DNA of 17,725 nucleotides, from the NCBI GenBank assembly GCA_041907145.1, contig JAYRHW010000231.1:1-17725 (forward strand), given 5' to 3'. Position numbers and translations under genes: made by a program. Below the pieces are notes generated by a model. That model was given only the letters and a program-made list of their open reading frames with translations. It searched no databases and had not been told where the DNA came from. Source of the DNA: JAFLCA01 sp041907145 (GTDB taxonomy: Bacteria; Bdellovibrionota_C; UBA2361; JAFLCA01). Shown here one piece after another: positions 7,030 through 14,634 of this stretch. Position 1 is the first letter of the stretch. Each line of letters begins with the position of its first letter.

Positions 7030-8475
7030 CTAGAAAGCTTCTCCGTCACCGGAGGGAAAGTCTTCCGGCTGCTCGGCATTGAATCCTCCGAGCGACTCAT
7101 GTTGCTCATCTAGATTGTCGAAGCGAGTGAATTCTGGCGAGAAAGCGAGGCGGATGGTGCCCGTGGGGCCGCTTCGGTGTTTGCCGATGATAACCTCAGC
7201 CACGCCCTTATCGACCGTATCCTCGTTGTAAACTTCATCGCGGTAAATGAACATGATGATATCGGCATCCTGCTCGATAGCGCCCGATTCGCGGAGATCG
7301 GACATGACCGGACGCTTGTCGGTTCTAGATTCGACGGAGCGGTTGAGCTGAGACAGCGCGACGACTGGGATGTTCAGCTCTTTCGCCAGAGCTTTCAATG
7401 AGCGCGAGATATCGGAGATCTCCTGTTCGCGAGAGTGGGAGTATGCCGGGCTGCGCATAAGCTGCAAGTAATCGATGACGATAAGGGACAGCGGGCTTTC
7501 CAAGTGTAGTCTGCGCGCCTTTGCCCGCATTTCCGTAATCGTGAGAGCTGGGGTGTCATCAATAAATATCTGAGCTTCGGCGATCTTGCTGGCTGCATCG
7601 ACGAGAGCCGGGAAGTCTCGCTCGCCCAAATGGCCCGTGCGCACCTTGGAGTTGCTGACCCGAGCCTCCGAGCACAGCATGCGCAGAACCAACTGCTCCT
7701 TTGACATTTCGAGCGAGAATACAGCCACACCCTTTTGTTCGTGAATACCGACCCACTGCGCTATGGTGAGCGCCAATGAGGTTTTCCCCATTGCCGGACG
7801 GGCAGCTAAAATAATGAGGTCCGACGGTTGAAATCCAGCCGTGTAGTCGTTTAGCTTTTTGAAGCCGGTCGAGACTCCGGTTACCGGAGATTTCTGATCG
7901 TAGAGCTTTTCTACTAATTTTATGGACTCCGGCACGATATCGCCGACCTTATGGAAGGCGGGGCGAACGCGATATTCGGAGACCTTCAAAATCCGCTGCT
8001 CAACTCCGTCGAGAAATTCTTCTACTTCGCCTTCATTGTCAAAAGCCTGATTTACTATCTCGGAGGCCGTGTGAATAACGCGGCGCCGCAGCGACATCTC
8101 TTTGACGACCTTAGCGTAGTAGCCGACGTTCGCGGCACTGGGGACCGATGCGGCGAGCCGTGAGAGATTTTCGACCCCGCCTGATTCCTCGAGCAAGGAC
8201 ATGGAGCGAAGCTGCTGCGAAAGAGTGATGATATCCACCGGCTCGCGCTTGTCGGTGAGGGCAGTCATGGCTGAAAATATGGCCCGATTCGGGGCGCGAT
8301 AAAAATCTTCGGGTCGCAGGCGCTCGAGCGCGGCATTGATAGCTTCATTATCGAGCAGCACGCCGCCGAGCACTGATTCTTCGGCTTCAGTCGAATGCGG
8401 CGGAATGCGGGCGCCGTTGGGAACTACGGTCGGCCCGGAAGTTTGCGGGCGGGGGAATTTTTTTGCGCCTTCCAT
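7030..8475 (-). CDS. dnaB: Replicative DNA helicase DnaB
   Basis: A 481-aa, full-length and intein-free hexameric 5'-3' helicase of the replication fork. The N-terminal primase-interacting domain (about 25-130: AEESVLGGVLLDN, EDFYRAPNRAIFSAM) is joined by a linker to the RecA-like motor. The motor has Walker A ARPAMGKTS (225-233, K231), DnaB motif FSLEMSKEQL, Walker B LIVIDYLQLM and the LSQLNRSVESR segment. The C-terminal tail is acidic. It is convergent with the TPR lipoprotein gene (34 nt apart) and lies 41 nt downstream of the NYN gene on the same strand, so probably shares its transcript. The acidic tail after about residue 455 is variable in the family. Confidence 0.97.
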   Translation of the reverse strand: MEGAKKFPRPQTSGPTVVPNGARIPPHSTEAEESVLGGVLLDNEAINAALERLRPEDFYRAPNRAIFSAMTALTDKREPVDIITLSQQLRSMSLLEESGGVENLSRLAASVPSAANVGYYAKVVKEMSLRRRVIHTASEIVNQAFDNEGEVEEFLDGVEQRILKVSEYRVRPAFHKVGDIVPESIKLVEKLYDQKSPVTGVSTGFKKLNDYTAGFQPSDLIILAARPAMGKTSLALTIAQWVGIHEQKGVAVFSLEMSKEQLVLRMLCSEARVSNSKVRTGHLGERDFPALVDAASKIAEAQIFIDDTPALTITEMRAKARRLHLESPLSLIVIDYLQLMRSPAYSHSREQEISDISRSLKALAKELNIPVVALSQLNRSVESRTDKRPVMSDLRESGAIEQDADIIMFIYRDEVYNEDTVDKGVAEVIIGKHRSGPTGTIRLAFSPEFTRFDNLDEQHESLGGFNAEQPEDFPSGDGEAF

Positions 8476-8516
8476 GCAACTACATTCGTACTTAGACGGC
8501 CTCGCTCACCAATCTA

Positions 8517-9206
8517 CTAGTCGCGCCATATGGTCTCGGAATCCGAGAGGTCGATCCACTTGGCGGCAGATTTTAGCACATCGGTGCCGACAAAGTGCCC
8601 AAAATCTGCTGACACCGTATCAACCCCCAGCTCTTTGGCCAAGGATATTGGGTAGGAAAGATCTCGGCTGGGGCAGACCACGGTAACAATACGCGATTCC
8701 GGGGTCTTGACTGTTTGCGCGGCGGCGTCAATAGCATCATTTGCAGCCGGTACATCCGTGTTGGCTTCCCCGGAAGTCTGGGCAGCGGGACGCTGTAAAT
8801 TAGCGTGCGCGGTAGCCTCACTCTCCGGCATGTACTGACTTAACGTGCTGAAGTTTGAATGTCCCAAGGCAAAGGCCAGAATATCCGCCGCCATTTCAAC
8901 ATCTACGCTTACTTGGCGGGTGATACCCTTGGGCGGAAGGCGTTTTACAATAACTGATAGTCCCGCACGGTTCACGGCATCAAGGAACGCTCGCTGCCTG
9001 GAATCATCTTCATAGGGAATGAGAGTGTAGTAACGAGCAACTATTGGTGAAAGCCCTGCGGTGACGCCCTTGACGAGAGCTGTCATATCAACCTTGCGGT
9101 TAATTCTTCGCGTTGCCCGGTCTAAGCCTGTGCCGTCAATGAAAAGCCCGATAATTCGACGCTGGGTGCGTTTGACCTTGCCCTTGCCAATTTCTTCGTA
9201 CTTCAC
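8517..9206 (-). CDS. NYN-domain (LabA/DUF88-like, PIN-fold) putative ribonuclease with internal insertion
   Basis: A 229-aa protein with a GTG start at 9206 preceded by AGAGG about 9 nt away. The first part is recognisable as the NYN fold: LFIDGTGLDRA with D24, then a VARYYTLIPYED strand, VIVKRLPPKG, and VDVEMAADILAFAL with D102 and D108. The C-terminal part (170-229) supplies the remaining Rossmann strands (TVVCPSRDLSYPISLAKELGVDTVSADFG, D182). These halves are normally contiguous; here about 55 Ala/Thr/Gln/Pro-rich residues (115-169) separate them, and the usual SGDSD motif reads CPSRD. NYN proteins are metal-dependent RNases or RNA-binding factors. All four acidic positions survive, so activity is plausible. 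It sits upstream of dnaB. Confidence 0.75.
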   Translation of the reverse strand: MKYEEIGKGKVKRTQRRIIGLFIDGTGLDRATRRINRKVDMTALVKGVTAGLSPIVARYYTLIPYEDDSRQRAFLDAVNRAGLSVIVKRLPPKGITRQVSVDVEMAADILAFALGHSNFSTLSQYMPESEATAHANLQRPAAQTSGEANTDVPAANDAIDAAAQTVKTPESRIVTVVCPSRDLSYPISLAKELGVDTVSADFGHFVGTDVLKSAAKWIDLSDSETIWRD

Positions 9207-9295
9207 CGTGTATTACCTCTTACTCGCTTCTACCCGTAACCAATGCTGTTGATTTGAATTGCGCGTGCGCGGAAGCGCAGGCTCAAGACTCCGTA

Positions 9296-9324
9296 AGCAT
9301 AATACCGGACCCACCCTAAGTCAA
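9296..9324 (-). promoter_or_regulatory. Promoter upstream of the NYN-dnaB pair
   Basis: On the minus strand there is a -35 TTGACT (9319-9324), a 17-nt spacer and a -10 TATGCT (9296-9301). It lies in the 147-bp gap (9207-9353) between the YkuD-like gene and the NYN gene, about 90 nt before the GTG start. I see nothing else identifiable in that gap. Confidence 0.45.
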
Positions 9325-9353
9325 AAGGGCTAATAGGTAAGGCTGATGGAGTA

Positions 9354-9968
9354 CTAGCGGACTTCGATGGTAGAGCCAATATCCAGCGAGTAATACAATC
9401 TGGAAATATCGCTATCGCTAAGGCGCACGCCTCCAATCTCAGCACTCCAAATCGGGCCGTTGTGAATTGGGGTATCTTTGTCCAGGTAAAGAACAAATTC
9501 GCCTAAAGCGCCGCGACGATAGCGATTCTTGTCGCCCTGAGCGGGTACCGGTTCATTGCGGGCTGCAAAGTATGAATCAGGAGCATACCAAAGCGCACTG
9601 CGCTGCTTATGAACGATATGATAAGTGCCGGGCTTTAGCTCAGTCACACCCTCGCCGGAGAGCAAGTTAACCTGGCGCTCCCCTTCCATCAGAGCCAGGT
9701 TCTTACTGGAGCGATCGATAGAGAGCCAACTACCAACGTGAGTTTTGGCCTGAAGGGGCATAAATCCCAAAATCGAAGCGGCGGATCCGTCTGTGGCGAC
9801 AGGGACTGGGCGCGAGACAGCAATCATTCCATCCCTCAGCCACGGCACCAGCGCTGACTGATCCGGCGATGGGGCCTGGGCAGAGTGGCTGCAAGCAGCA
9901 AGCGCGAGAACCGCGACACCGGCCAAGCTACGCAAATTTTTGGCAGAGAATAGGTTCATTTTGGCCAT
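9354..9968 (-). CDS. YkuD-fold (L,D-transpeptidase-like) lipoprotein lacking the catalytic Cys
   Basis: A 204-aa exported protein. The signal peptide ends in lipobox LAAC (C26). The domain from about 75 to 204 follows the YkuD layout: WLSIDRSSKNLALM, then SGEGVTELKPGTYHI, and FVLYLDKDTPIHNG with H169. At the end is EIGGVRLSDSDISRLY, where active L,D-transpeptidases have SHGC[I/V]R. The nucleophile Cys is G180 and the motif His is I178, so peptidoglycan cross-linking by the standard mechanism is not possible. It may bind or remodel peptidoglycan non-catalytically. The downstream genes are NYN and dnaB, 147 nt away. Family assignment rests on fold-like motifs and is moderately sure. An alternative start is ATG 9959. 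Confidence 0.7.
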   Translation of the reverse strand: MAKMNLFSAKNLRSLAGVAVLALAACSHSAQAPSPDQSALVPWLRDGMIAVSRPVPVATDGSAASILGFMPLQAKTHVGSWLSIDRSSKNLALMEGERQVNLLSGEGVTELKPGTYHIVHKQRSALWYAPDSYFAARNEPVPAQGDKNRYRRGALGEFVLYLDKDTPIHNGPIWSAEIGGVRLSDSDISRLYYSLDIGSTIEVR

Positions 9969-9997
9969 AATGTTGCCCCAGCAAAAAAAGCTCTACG

Positions 9998-10035
9998 GAT
10001 AAATTTATCGTACGTGGCGACCTCCTGGAGCGCAA
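9998..10035 (-). promoter_or_regulatory. Possible promoter with a 12-bp palindrome upstream of the YkuD-like gene
   Basis: On the minus strand, TTGCGC (10030-10035), 17 nt, then TACGAT (10007-10012). The -10 abuts a perfect palindrome, GATAAATTTATC (9998-10009), which could be an operator or just an AT-rich discriminator. The match is weak. The surrounding divergent gap also has a GGGG/CCCC hairpin with loop TTAG (10050-10061). Confidence 0.3.
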
Positions 10036-10237
10036 TACGGATAATGACTGGGGTTAGCCCCATAACCGCTTGAGAACTATGCCATTGTTTGCTGCAGGGG
10101 GCCCTCAGGGGGGTTGGGATCTAGCCTCAGCTGCTTGCGTCAAATGTCTTGCAGCGCTAACAGTAATCCTTGGTGTGCACGGTGTTTGCATCTGCTCTCG
10201 CTTGTCATGCCCGAGTAGATCCCTGTCCCATAATCCG

Positions 10238-11032
10238 GTGAGTCTTCATTTGTCTCGCAGTAGTACACATTTCTTAGTCATTGCCGTATTGTGTGCGGCG
10301 GCGCTTTCAGGCTGTTCAGTCGGTGCGCTGCTCCCTCCGCGTAATTCCCAGATTCCGTCAGGGAGCCCGAGCGCTGGTAGCCCGCCTGTTTCCTCTGAAC
10401 AGACCTCCGTTGCGCATCTTCCAACATTACCCCTGACGGTGACCCCCGAGGTCCAGCGTGAGCTCAACCACTTTTTGGGGCCGGCCTCGAGTTTTATTTC
10501 GCGGTCGTTGGAAAGACGGGAGTCGTATTACCCGATGCTCGTTGAGGTTTTTCGAGACGAGGGAATTCCCCCGGAGCTGATTAATGTGGCTCTGATTGAG
10601 AGCGGCTTCAAGCCCGATGCTCGGAGCTACGCCGGGGCGGTCGGCATTTGGCAGTTTATGAAAGCAACAGCTCGCAGATACGGACTTGTGGTAACCCGCA
10701 AGGAGGATCAGCGCAGAGATCCTATTTTGGCCACCGTTGCGGCTGCTCGACACCTTCGTGACCTCTATACCCAGTATGAAGACTGGTATTTGGCGCTGGC
10801 CGCCTATAATGCGGGATCTGGCTCGGTCGATCGTGCTATGCTGCGGGCGCGTTCGTCTGACTTCTGGGAGCTTTGCCGCAAGAAGAAGCTCCGCGTGCAG
10901 ACAGCGCGCTACGTTCCAAAGATCGTAGCAGCGACAATTATCGTGAATCACATCATGGCACCTACTCAAGAGCAGATTGCTTTTAACCTTGAGGAGCTCA
11001 AGGAATCCGGCGTCCTAGCGACTGTCCAGTAG
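10238..11032 (+). CDS. Lytic transglycosylase lipoprotein (SLT domain, MltD-like core)
   Basis: The frame is open back to TTG 10070/ATG 10079, but that stretch is Cys-rich and does not read like protein. GTG 10238, or TTG 10250 preceded by GGTGAG, gives a proper signal peptide with lipobox LSGC. I list GTG. The mature part has a Pro/Ser linker, then the SLT lysozyme-like domain: EGIPPELINVALIESGF with catalytic Glu (about residue 121), AVGIWQFM, LATVAAARHLRDLY and LALAAYNAGSGSV. It cleaves peptidoglycan glycan strands to 1,6-anhydro products, probably from the inner face of the outer membrane. No LysM repeats follow, unlike full MltD. The gene ends 6 nt before ispF. Confidence 0.9.
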   Translation: MSLHLSRSSTHFLVIAVLCAAALSGCSVGALLPPRNSQIPSGSPSAGSPPVSSEQTSVAHLPTLPLTVTPEVQRELNHFLGPASSFISRSLERRESYYPMLVEVFRDEGIPPELINVALIESGFKPDARSYAGAVGIWQFMKATARRYGLVVTRKEDQRRDPILATVAAARHLRDLYTQYEDWYLALAAYNAGSGSVDRAMLRARSSDFWELCRKKKLRVQTARYVPKIVAATIIVNHIMAPTQEQIAFNLEELKESGVLATVQ

Positions 11033-11038
11033 AATGGA

Positions 11039-11521
11039 ATGGAACTTCGAATAGGTCAGGGAATTGATATCCACCCGTTTGTCTTGGGCAGGCCGCTCAA
11101 GCTCGGCGGAGTGCAAATTCCGCATGAAGCAGGCCTTGCCGGGCACTCCGATGCCGACGTCCTGCTGCATGCCTTGATTGATGCTTTGCTGGGTGCTGCA
11201 GGCCTTGAGGACATCGGCAGTCTTTTCCCGGATACGGACGCAACCTGGAAGGGGGCTGACTCGGCGCTGCTGCTCGAGAAAACCTGGGACCACATTGCCA
11301 AACAAGGGTGGAAGGTGGTGAATATCGACGCCAGCATTCTGGCGGAAGCGCCTAAGCTCGCGCCGTACCGAGAGGCGATGCGCGGGAAAATCTCGAAGAT
11401 TCTCGGTATTGCCCCAAATTGCTGCGGCATCAAGGCAACGACATCTGAGAAGCTTGGCTTTGTTGGTAGAAAGGAAGGAATTCTAGCGAGCTGCGTGGTC
11501 TTGTTGCAGCGAGGAGCGTAG
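11039..11521 (+). CDS. ispF: 2-C-methyl-D-erythritol 2,4-cyclodiphosphate synthase
   Basis: A 160-aa, normal-length IspF. It converts CDP-methylerythritol 2-phosphate to the cyclodiphosphate, step five of the non-mevalonate isoprenoid pathway, in the cytoplasm. Visible markers are the metal motif GIDIHPF (D10, H12), the GHSDADVLLHALIDALLGA signature, DIGSLFPDTD, and the C-terminal IKATTSEKLGFVGRKEG. It is stand-alone, not fused to IspD, and no ispD is in the window. Its TAG ends at 11521 and folB starts at 11522, so the two are translationally coupled. Its product feeds polyprenyl carriers, which the operon at 1856-6995 would consume. Confidence 0.97.
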   Translation: MELRIGQGIDIHPFVLGRPLKLGGVQIPHEAGLAGHSDADVLLHALIDALLGAAGLEDIGSLFPDTDATWKGADSALLLEKTWDHIAKQGWKVVNIDASILAEAPKLAPYREAMRGKISKILGIAPNCCGIKATTSEKLGFVGRKEGILASCVVLLQRGA

Positions 11522-11896
11522 ATGGCGCATGACACAGATTCAGTTAGCGTTCAGATTCATGAGTTCAAGCTGCCTTGTCATTTAGGCTGCATTGATGAGG
11601 AGCGAGCTAGATTACAAGTAGTGGCAATTAATCTTGAGGCCGTGGTGTCCGTTCCCGGTGCGCAGTTGAGCGATAACCTGCGCGACTGTATCGACTATCG
11701 TGATCTCATTAAGCGCATGGAATTGGTGGCTTCGGAGCAAGAGTGGAAGCTGCTCGAAAAAATGACCTTTGACCTGGCGACGGATCTCTTGGTGAAGTTT
11801 CCACCGCTACAAAAAGTTAAGCTATCCGTTCGCAAGAATGTATTGCCTGGAGCCGAGGGGGTGACGGTGACGCGGACCCTGGCTCGCTACAACTAA
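11522..11896 (+). CDS. folB: Dihydroneopterin aldolase family protein
   Basis: A 124-aa FolB-like protein of the T-fold family. It begins at the base after the ispF stop. Family features are LPCHLGCIDEERARLQVVAINL (strand with the conserved Glu-Arg), a DCIDYRDLIKRM segment (Asp-Tyr), the helix LLEKMTFDLATDLLVKFP with the substrate-anchoring Glu, and KLSVRKNVLPGAEGVTV. FolB splits 7,8-dihydroneopterin to hydroxymethyl-dihydropterin in folate synthesis. Related T-fold enzymes (FolX-type epimerase) look alike, and no other folate gene sits nearby, so the exact reaction is likely but not certain. Confidence 0.85.
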   Translation: MAHDTDSVSVQIHEFKLPCHLGCIDEERARLQVVAINLEAVVSVPGAQLSDNLRDCIDYRDLIKRMELVASEQEWKLLEKMTFDLATDLLVKFPPLQKVKLSVRKNVLPGAEGVTVTRTLARYN

Positions 11897-11903
11897 TTCG
11901 ATC

Positions 11904-12713
11904 GTGACGAGCAGCACCTTTCCCCTCGATAAGATGTCGCATAGCGCTGAGCCGGATGCAGCCGGTGTTCGTTTTCTGCAGTATTCTCTCGGAGATATTT
12001 CGCTCAATTCTCTGCTGGGGTCCGAGATCTCGATTCGATTTACCGGTAAGATTACCTGCGTGAATTGCCAGCGCACGATTAAGAAGACTTTTGGCGATGG
12101 CTATTGCTTCCCCTGTTTTCAAAAACTTGCGGCCTGCGACATTTGCATCTTGAAGCCCGAGCTGTGCCATTTTCGGCACGGGACCTGTCGGGAGCCTGAG
12201 TGGGGCAAGGCTAATTGCCTTATTCCCCACGTCGTTTATGTGGCAAATACGACGGGGCTCAAAGTTGGGATTACCCGTGAACATAAAAAGCTCGAGCGCT
12301 GGGGAGACCAGGGAGCGATAGAAGCATTGGTAGTGGCGCGGGTTCCGGAACGTTATTTGGCCGGTCTTGCTGAAGTCGCAATTGCGGAACATGTTTCCGA
12401 TAAAGCTGACTGGCGTGCGTTGCTTAAGGGGCAGGAATTCAATGTGGACCTGCCTGGAGAAAAGCAGCGACTGCTGAAGCACTTGCCGGCCGAGTTAGTA
12501 CAATTTGCCACTCACGGAGACGTGGCTGATACGGTTCACCGTTTCGCTTACCCAGTACTGCAGTATCTGGCCAAGGCTACTACTTTTAATCCAGAGAAGG
12601 AGCCACAGCTCAGGGGCAAGTTGCAGGGCATTCGTGGTCAGTATCTATTGATTGATGAGAAAGCCATCAATATTCGTAAATACATAGGATATGAAGTTGC
12701 TTTTGAAATTTGA
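11904..12713 (+). CDS. DUF2797 family zinc-binding protein (GIY-YIG-like)
   Basis: A 269-aa protein starting at GTG 11904, 7 nt after folB. ATG 11934 in the same frame is an equally possible start, and neither has a clear Shine-Dalgarno. Residues about 50-100 hold Cys pairs of a zinc ribbon (CVNC, CFPC, CDIC and further Cys). The middle has HVVYVANTTGLKVGITRE...RWGDQGA followed by an AGLAEVAIAEHVSDKADWRALL helix, the DUF2797 pattern that resembles a GIY-YIG nuclease core. The biochemical role is unknown and nuclease activity is unproven. Its position at the end of the ispF-folB transcript gives no functional clue. Confidence 0.75.
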   Translation: MTSSTFPLDKMSHSAEPDAAGVRFLQYSLGDISLNSLLGSEISIRFTGKITCVNCQRTIKKTFGDGYCFPCFQKLAACDICILKPELCHFRHGTCREPEWGKANCLIPHVVYVANTTGLKVGITREHKKLERWGDQGAIEALVVARVPERYLAGLAEVAIAEHVSDKADWRALLKGQEFNVDLPGEKQRLLKHLPAELVQFATHGDVADTVHRFAYPVLQYLAKATTFNPEKEPQLRGKLQGIRGQYLLIDEKAINIRKYIGYEVAFEI

Positions 12714-12768
12714 TGGATGCTAGCGGATTCGGCCGATGGATCTCCTTTAGTCGAGGAGCGCAAGGGCG

Positions 12769-13479
12769 CTACTTATCAAACTGAAAATTCGCCCCAGGTG
12801 CCAACTCCACGACGTCGACATCAAAGCGAGCGCATTCACGCCTAAACTCCTCAACCGTGCCCGTCAGGGCATCGAAGGTTTTATAGTGAATCGGAATCGC
12901 GATTTTGCATTCCAGCATGCGAGCTGCGCGGGCTGCTTGCGCGGGGCCCATGGTAAAGCGATCGCCGATCGGCAAGAGCGCTACATGCGGGTGATACAAT
13001 TCGCCGATGAGTTCCATATCGGAGAATAGGGCCGTGTCACCCGCATGGTACATCGAGTACCGGCCGTTGCTTATTACGACCCCGCAGGCTTCTCCAGCAT
13101 AATGGGTCCCGCTACTGTTATCGTAGGAGCTCGAATGATACGCGTGTGTAAGCGCGACTTTGAGCCCATGAAAATCAACTGAGCCTCCCTTGTTCATGGG
13201 CCAAACTCTCGATTCCGGCACACCATCCTTGATGAGCAGCATGGCTAGTTCGTAGGTAGCCGCCAGAGTTGCGTTGGTCTCGCGCATCAAGCGGGTAACA
13301 TCGCCGGCATGATCGGAATGACCATGAGTCAAAACGATGAGGTCAAGCTTCTTCGGATCGCGCAACGATTCGGGACAGCGTGGATTGCCGGCTAGCCAGG
13401 GGTCAATCGCGATCGTGTACCCGCCAGCGTCGAGGAAAATGGCTGAATGTCCGGCGTAGGTAATCTTCTCCAATCGCAT
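12769..13479 (-). CDS. UPF0173 metal-dependent hydrolase (metallo-beta-lactamase fold)
   Basis: A 236-aa protein starting at ATG 13479, preceded by AGGGGGAA. The frame opens earlier at 13515 but lacks a better site. The zinc motif THGHSDH is at 51-57 (H52, H54, D56, H57), with further ligands in MYHAGDTALFSDM and AIPIHYKTFD near the C-terminus. This is the compact UlaG/UPF0173 type, a cytoplasmic hydrolase of unknown substrate found widely in bacteria and archaea. A promoter-like element and a 13-nt inverted repeat precede it. It is convergent with the DUF2797 gene, the 55-bp gap holding only small GC hairpins without a U-tract. Confidence 0.88.
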   Translation of the reverse strand: MRLEKITYAGHSAIFLDAGGYTIAIDPWLAGNPRCPESLRDPKKLDLIVLTHGHSDHAGDVTRLMRETNATLAATYELAMLLIKDGVPESRVWPMNKGGSVDFHGLKVALTHAYHSSSYDNSSGTHYAGEACGVVISNGRYSMYHAGDTALFSDMELIGELYHPHVALLPIGDRFTMGPAQAARAARMLECKIAIPIHYKTFDALTGTVEEFRRECARFDVDVVELAPGANFQFDK

Positions 13480-13488
13480 AATTCCCCC

Positions 13489-13501
13489 TGAACAATGTTC
13501 A
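13489..13501. promoter_or_regulatory. Perfect 6+1+6 inverted repeat, candidate operator
   Basis: TGAACA, one A, then TGTTCA. It lies in the leader between the candidate -10 (13527-13532) and the UPF0173 start (13479). The half-site recalls GAAC/GTTC operators, but the spacing differs from the LexA sites I know. The regulator is unknown. Confidence 0.3.
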
Positions 13502-13526
13502 CGATCCCGGAACAAAGCTTACGGGG

Positions 13527-13555
13527 ATATAACAATGCTTCTTGACGAGATTCAA
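13527..13555 (-). promoter_or_regulatory. Promoter for the UPF0173 hydrolase gene
   Basis: On the minus strand there is a -35 TTGAAT (13550-13555), a 17-nt spacer and a -10 TTATAT (13527-13532), giving a leader of roughly 40 nt. It stands between purN's stop (13572) and the gene. Confidence 0.45.
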
Positions 13556-13571
13556 CTAGGAAATGGGCGGC

Positions 13572-14219
13572 CTAAGAAAAAATCGTGAACTCCTGCAGGC
13601 GAGCCTCCTCGCGAGCTCGCGGGCTGTACTGGATTCTCGAGGGACCGAGTTGAATATCGCCTCGAGCTATGGAAGTCACCACCCAAGGCAGCAGTCGATG
13701 CTCTATGGTCAACACCCGAGCTGCCAGGGACTCCGGGTCATCGCTGCTCTTACATTCGCAGCGAGCCTGCGCGATTAGAGACCCGGTGTCGACTCCTGCA
13801 TCAACGACATGCACGCTACAGCCGTGATAACGCTCTTTGGCTGCAAGTGCGCGCGCATGGGTGTCGATGCCCGGATAGGCTGGAAGTAAAGAGGGGTGAA
13901 TGTTGATAACTCGGTGAGGGAATGCCGCAAGAAACTCGGGCTCAATTATTTGCATATAGCCGGCAAGTACCACTAGATCCGGTTTGAGCAGCCTTGCCTG
14001 GGCCAGAATCCCCGTCTTCATGGCCGCTAGGGAGGGATAGCTTGCGCGGTCGAAAGGAAAGCAGGGGATCCCCGCCGTCTTTGCCGCGTCTAGACCAAGA
14101 GCTTCGGGCTTGTTGCTTAAAACCCCAACAATACTAAATGCTTGTTGGTGGCTAATAAGGCTCTTTAGATTAGAGCCTCGACCTGAGATTAGGACTATGA
14201 TTCGGAAGTCCTTTGCCAT
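13572..14219 (-). CDS. purN: Phosphoribosylglycinamide formyltransferase
   Basis: A 215-aa GAR transformylase that transfers a formyl group from 10-formyl-tetrahydrofolate to GAR in purine synthesis. The ribosyl-phosphate loop ISGRGSNLKSL is at 11-21. The catalytic triad falls at N106 and H108 (NIHPSLLPAYPG) and D144 (HVVDAGVDTG), the same numbers as in the E. coli enzyme. The length is normal. It is divergent from the small exported-protein gene at 14278 with a 58-bp gap. No other purine gene is adjacent. Confidence 0.97.
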   Translation of the reverse strand: MAKDFRIIVLISGRGSNLKSLISHQQAFSIVGVLSNKPEALGLDAAKTAGIPCFPFDRASYPSLAAMKTGILAQARLLKPDLVVLAGYMQIIEPEFLAAFPHRVINIHPSLLPAYPGIDTHARALAAKERYHGCSVHVVDAGVDTGSLIAQARCECKSSDDPESLAARVLTIEHRLLPWVVTSIARGDIQLGPSRIQYSPRAREEARLQEFTIFS

Positions 14220-14277
14220 AGCGCCTGAATCTAAAGCAACAATCCGATGCCTTCAACTTTATAGGACGATACATTCC

Positions 14278-14634
14278 ATGCGGACGAAATATTTTCTCAT
14301 TTCCTCTCTGTTGCTCAATTTAATCGTAGCTCCTGCTGCCTTTTGCGATGGGATGGAATCGGGCGACCAGCAGGTTCCCGCCCCCCGGTCAGGCACTGGC
14401 ACCTCCGCGGAGCTAGGCGACAAGCGTCTGCCGGCGGTCATGCCCGGGCAAGAAGTGGAAGCTCACGGTCGGAAGATGAATGTATGGACAACCTCAGGCC
14501 CGGTTCCCGTCGCGCAGCCTCCCGAACCTTGGAAGAAGGACTCGGAGCAAATCAAAGTGAACGCCAACGGGATTGGGGTGGTGGTTGATCAGCGCAGACC
14601 GGCGAATGAGCCTTCGCAAGGTCAAACACGCTAA
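14278..14634 (+). CDS. Small exported protein of unknown function
   Basis: A 118-aa protein starting at ATG 14278. The frame continues upstream to 14110 but there overlaps purN and is not credible. Residues 1-23 are a signal peptide (MRTKYFLISSLLLNLIVAPAAFC), and the single Cys just before the acidic residues might be a lipidation site, though AAFC is a poor lipobox. The mature part is Pro/Gly/Ser-rich and low in hydrophobics, with NVWTTSGPVPVAQPPEPW and GIGVVVDQRRP, so it is likely extended or disordered in the periplasm. I recognise no family. Its stop interlocks with that of cutA on the other strand (14631-14634). Confidence 0.65.
   Translation: MRTKYFLISSLLLNLIVAPAAFCDGMESGDQQVPAPRSGTGTSAELGDKRLPAVMPGQEVEAHGRKMNVWTTSGPVPVAQPPEPWKKDSEQIKVNANGIGVVVDQRRPANEPSQGQTR

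Noticed and set aside
9230..9496. 88-aa minus-strand frame
   Set aside because: It overlaps the YkuD-like gene in another frame, has no good start signal and has a non-protein-like composition.
10070..10237. N-terminal extension of the lytic transglycosylase
   Set aside because: It would place the lipoprotein signal about 60 residues in, and the stretch is Cys-rich and unlike coding sequence.
13489..13501. LexA box
   Set aside because: GAAC and GTTC are 3 nt apart rather than the 4 of the Gram-positive-type box, and the downstream gene is not an SOS gene.
14110..14277. Upstream extension of the exported-protein gene at 14278
   Set aside because: It runs antisense through purN and would bury the signal peptide.
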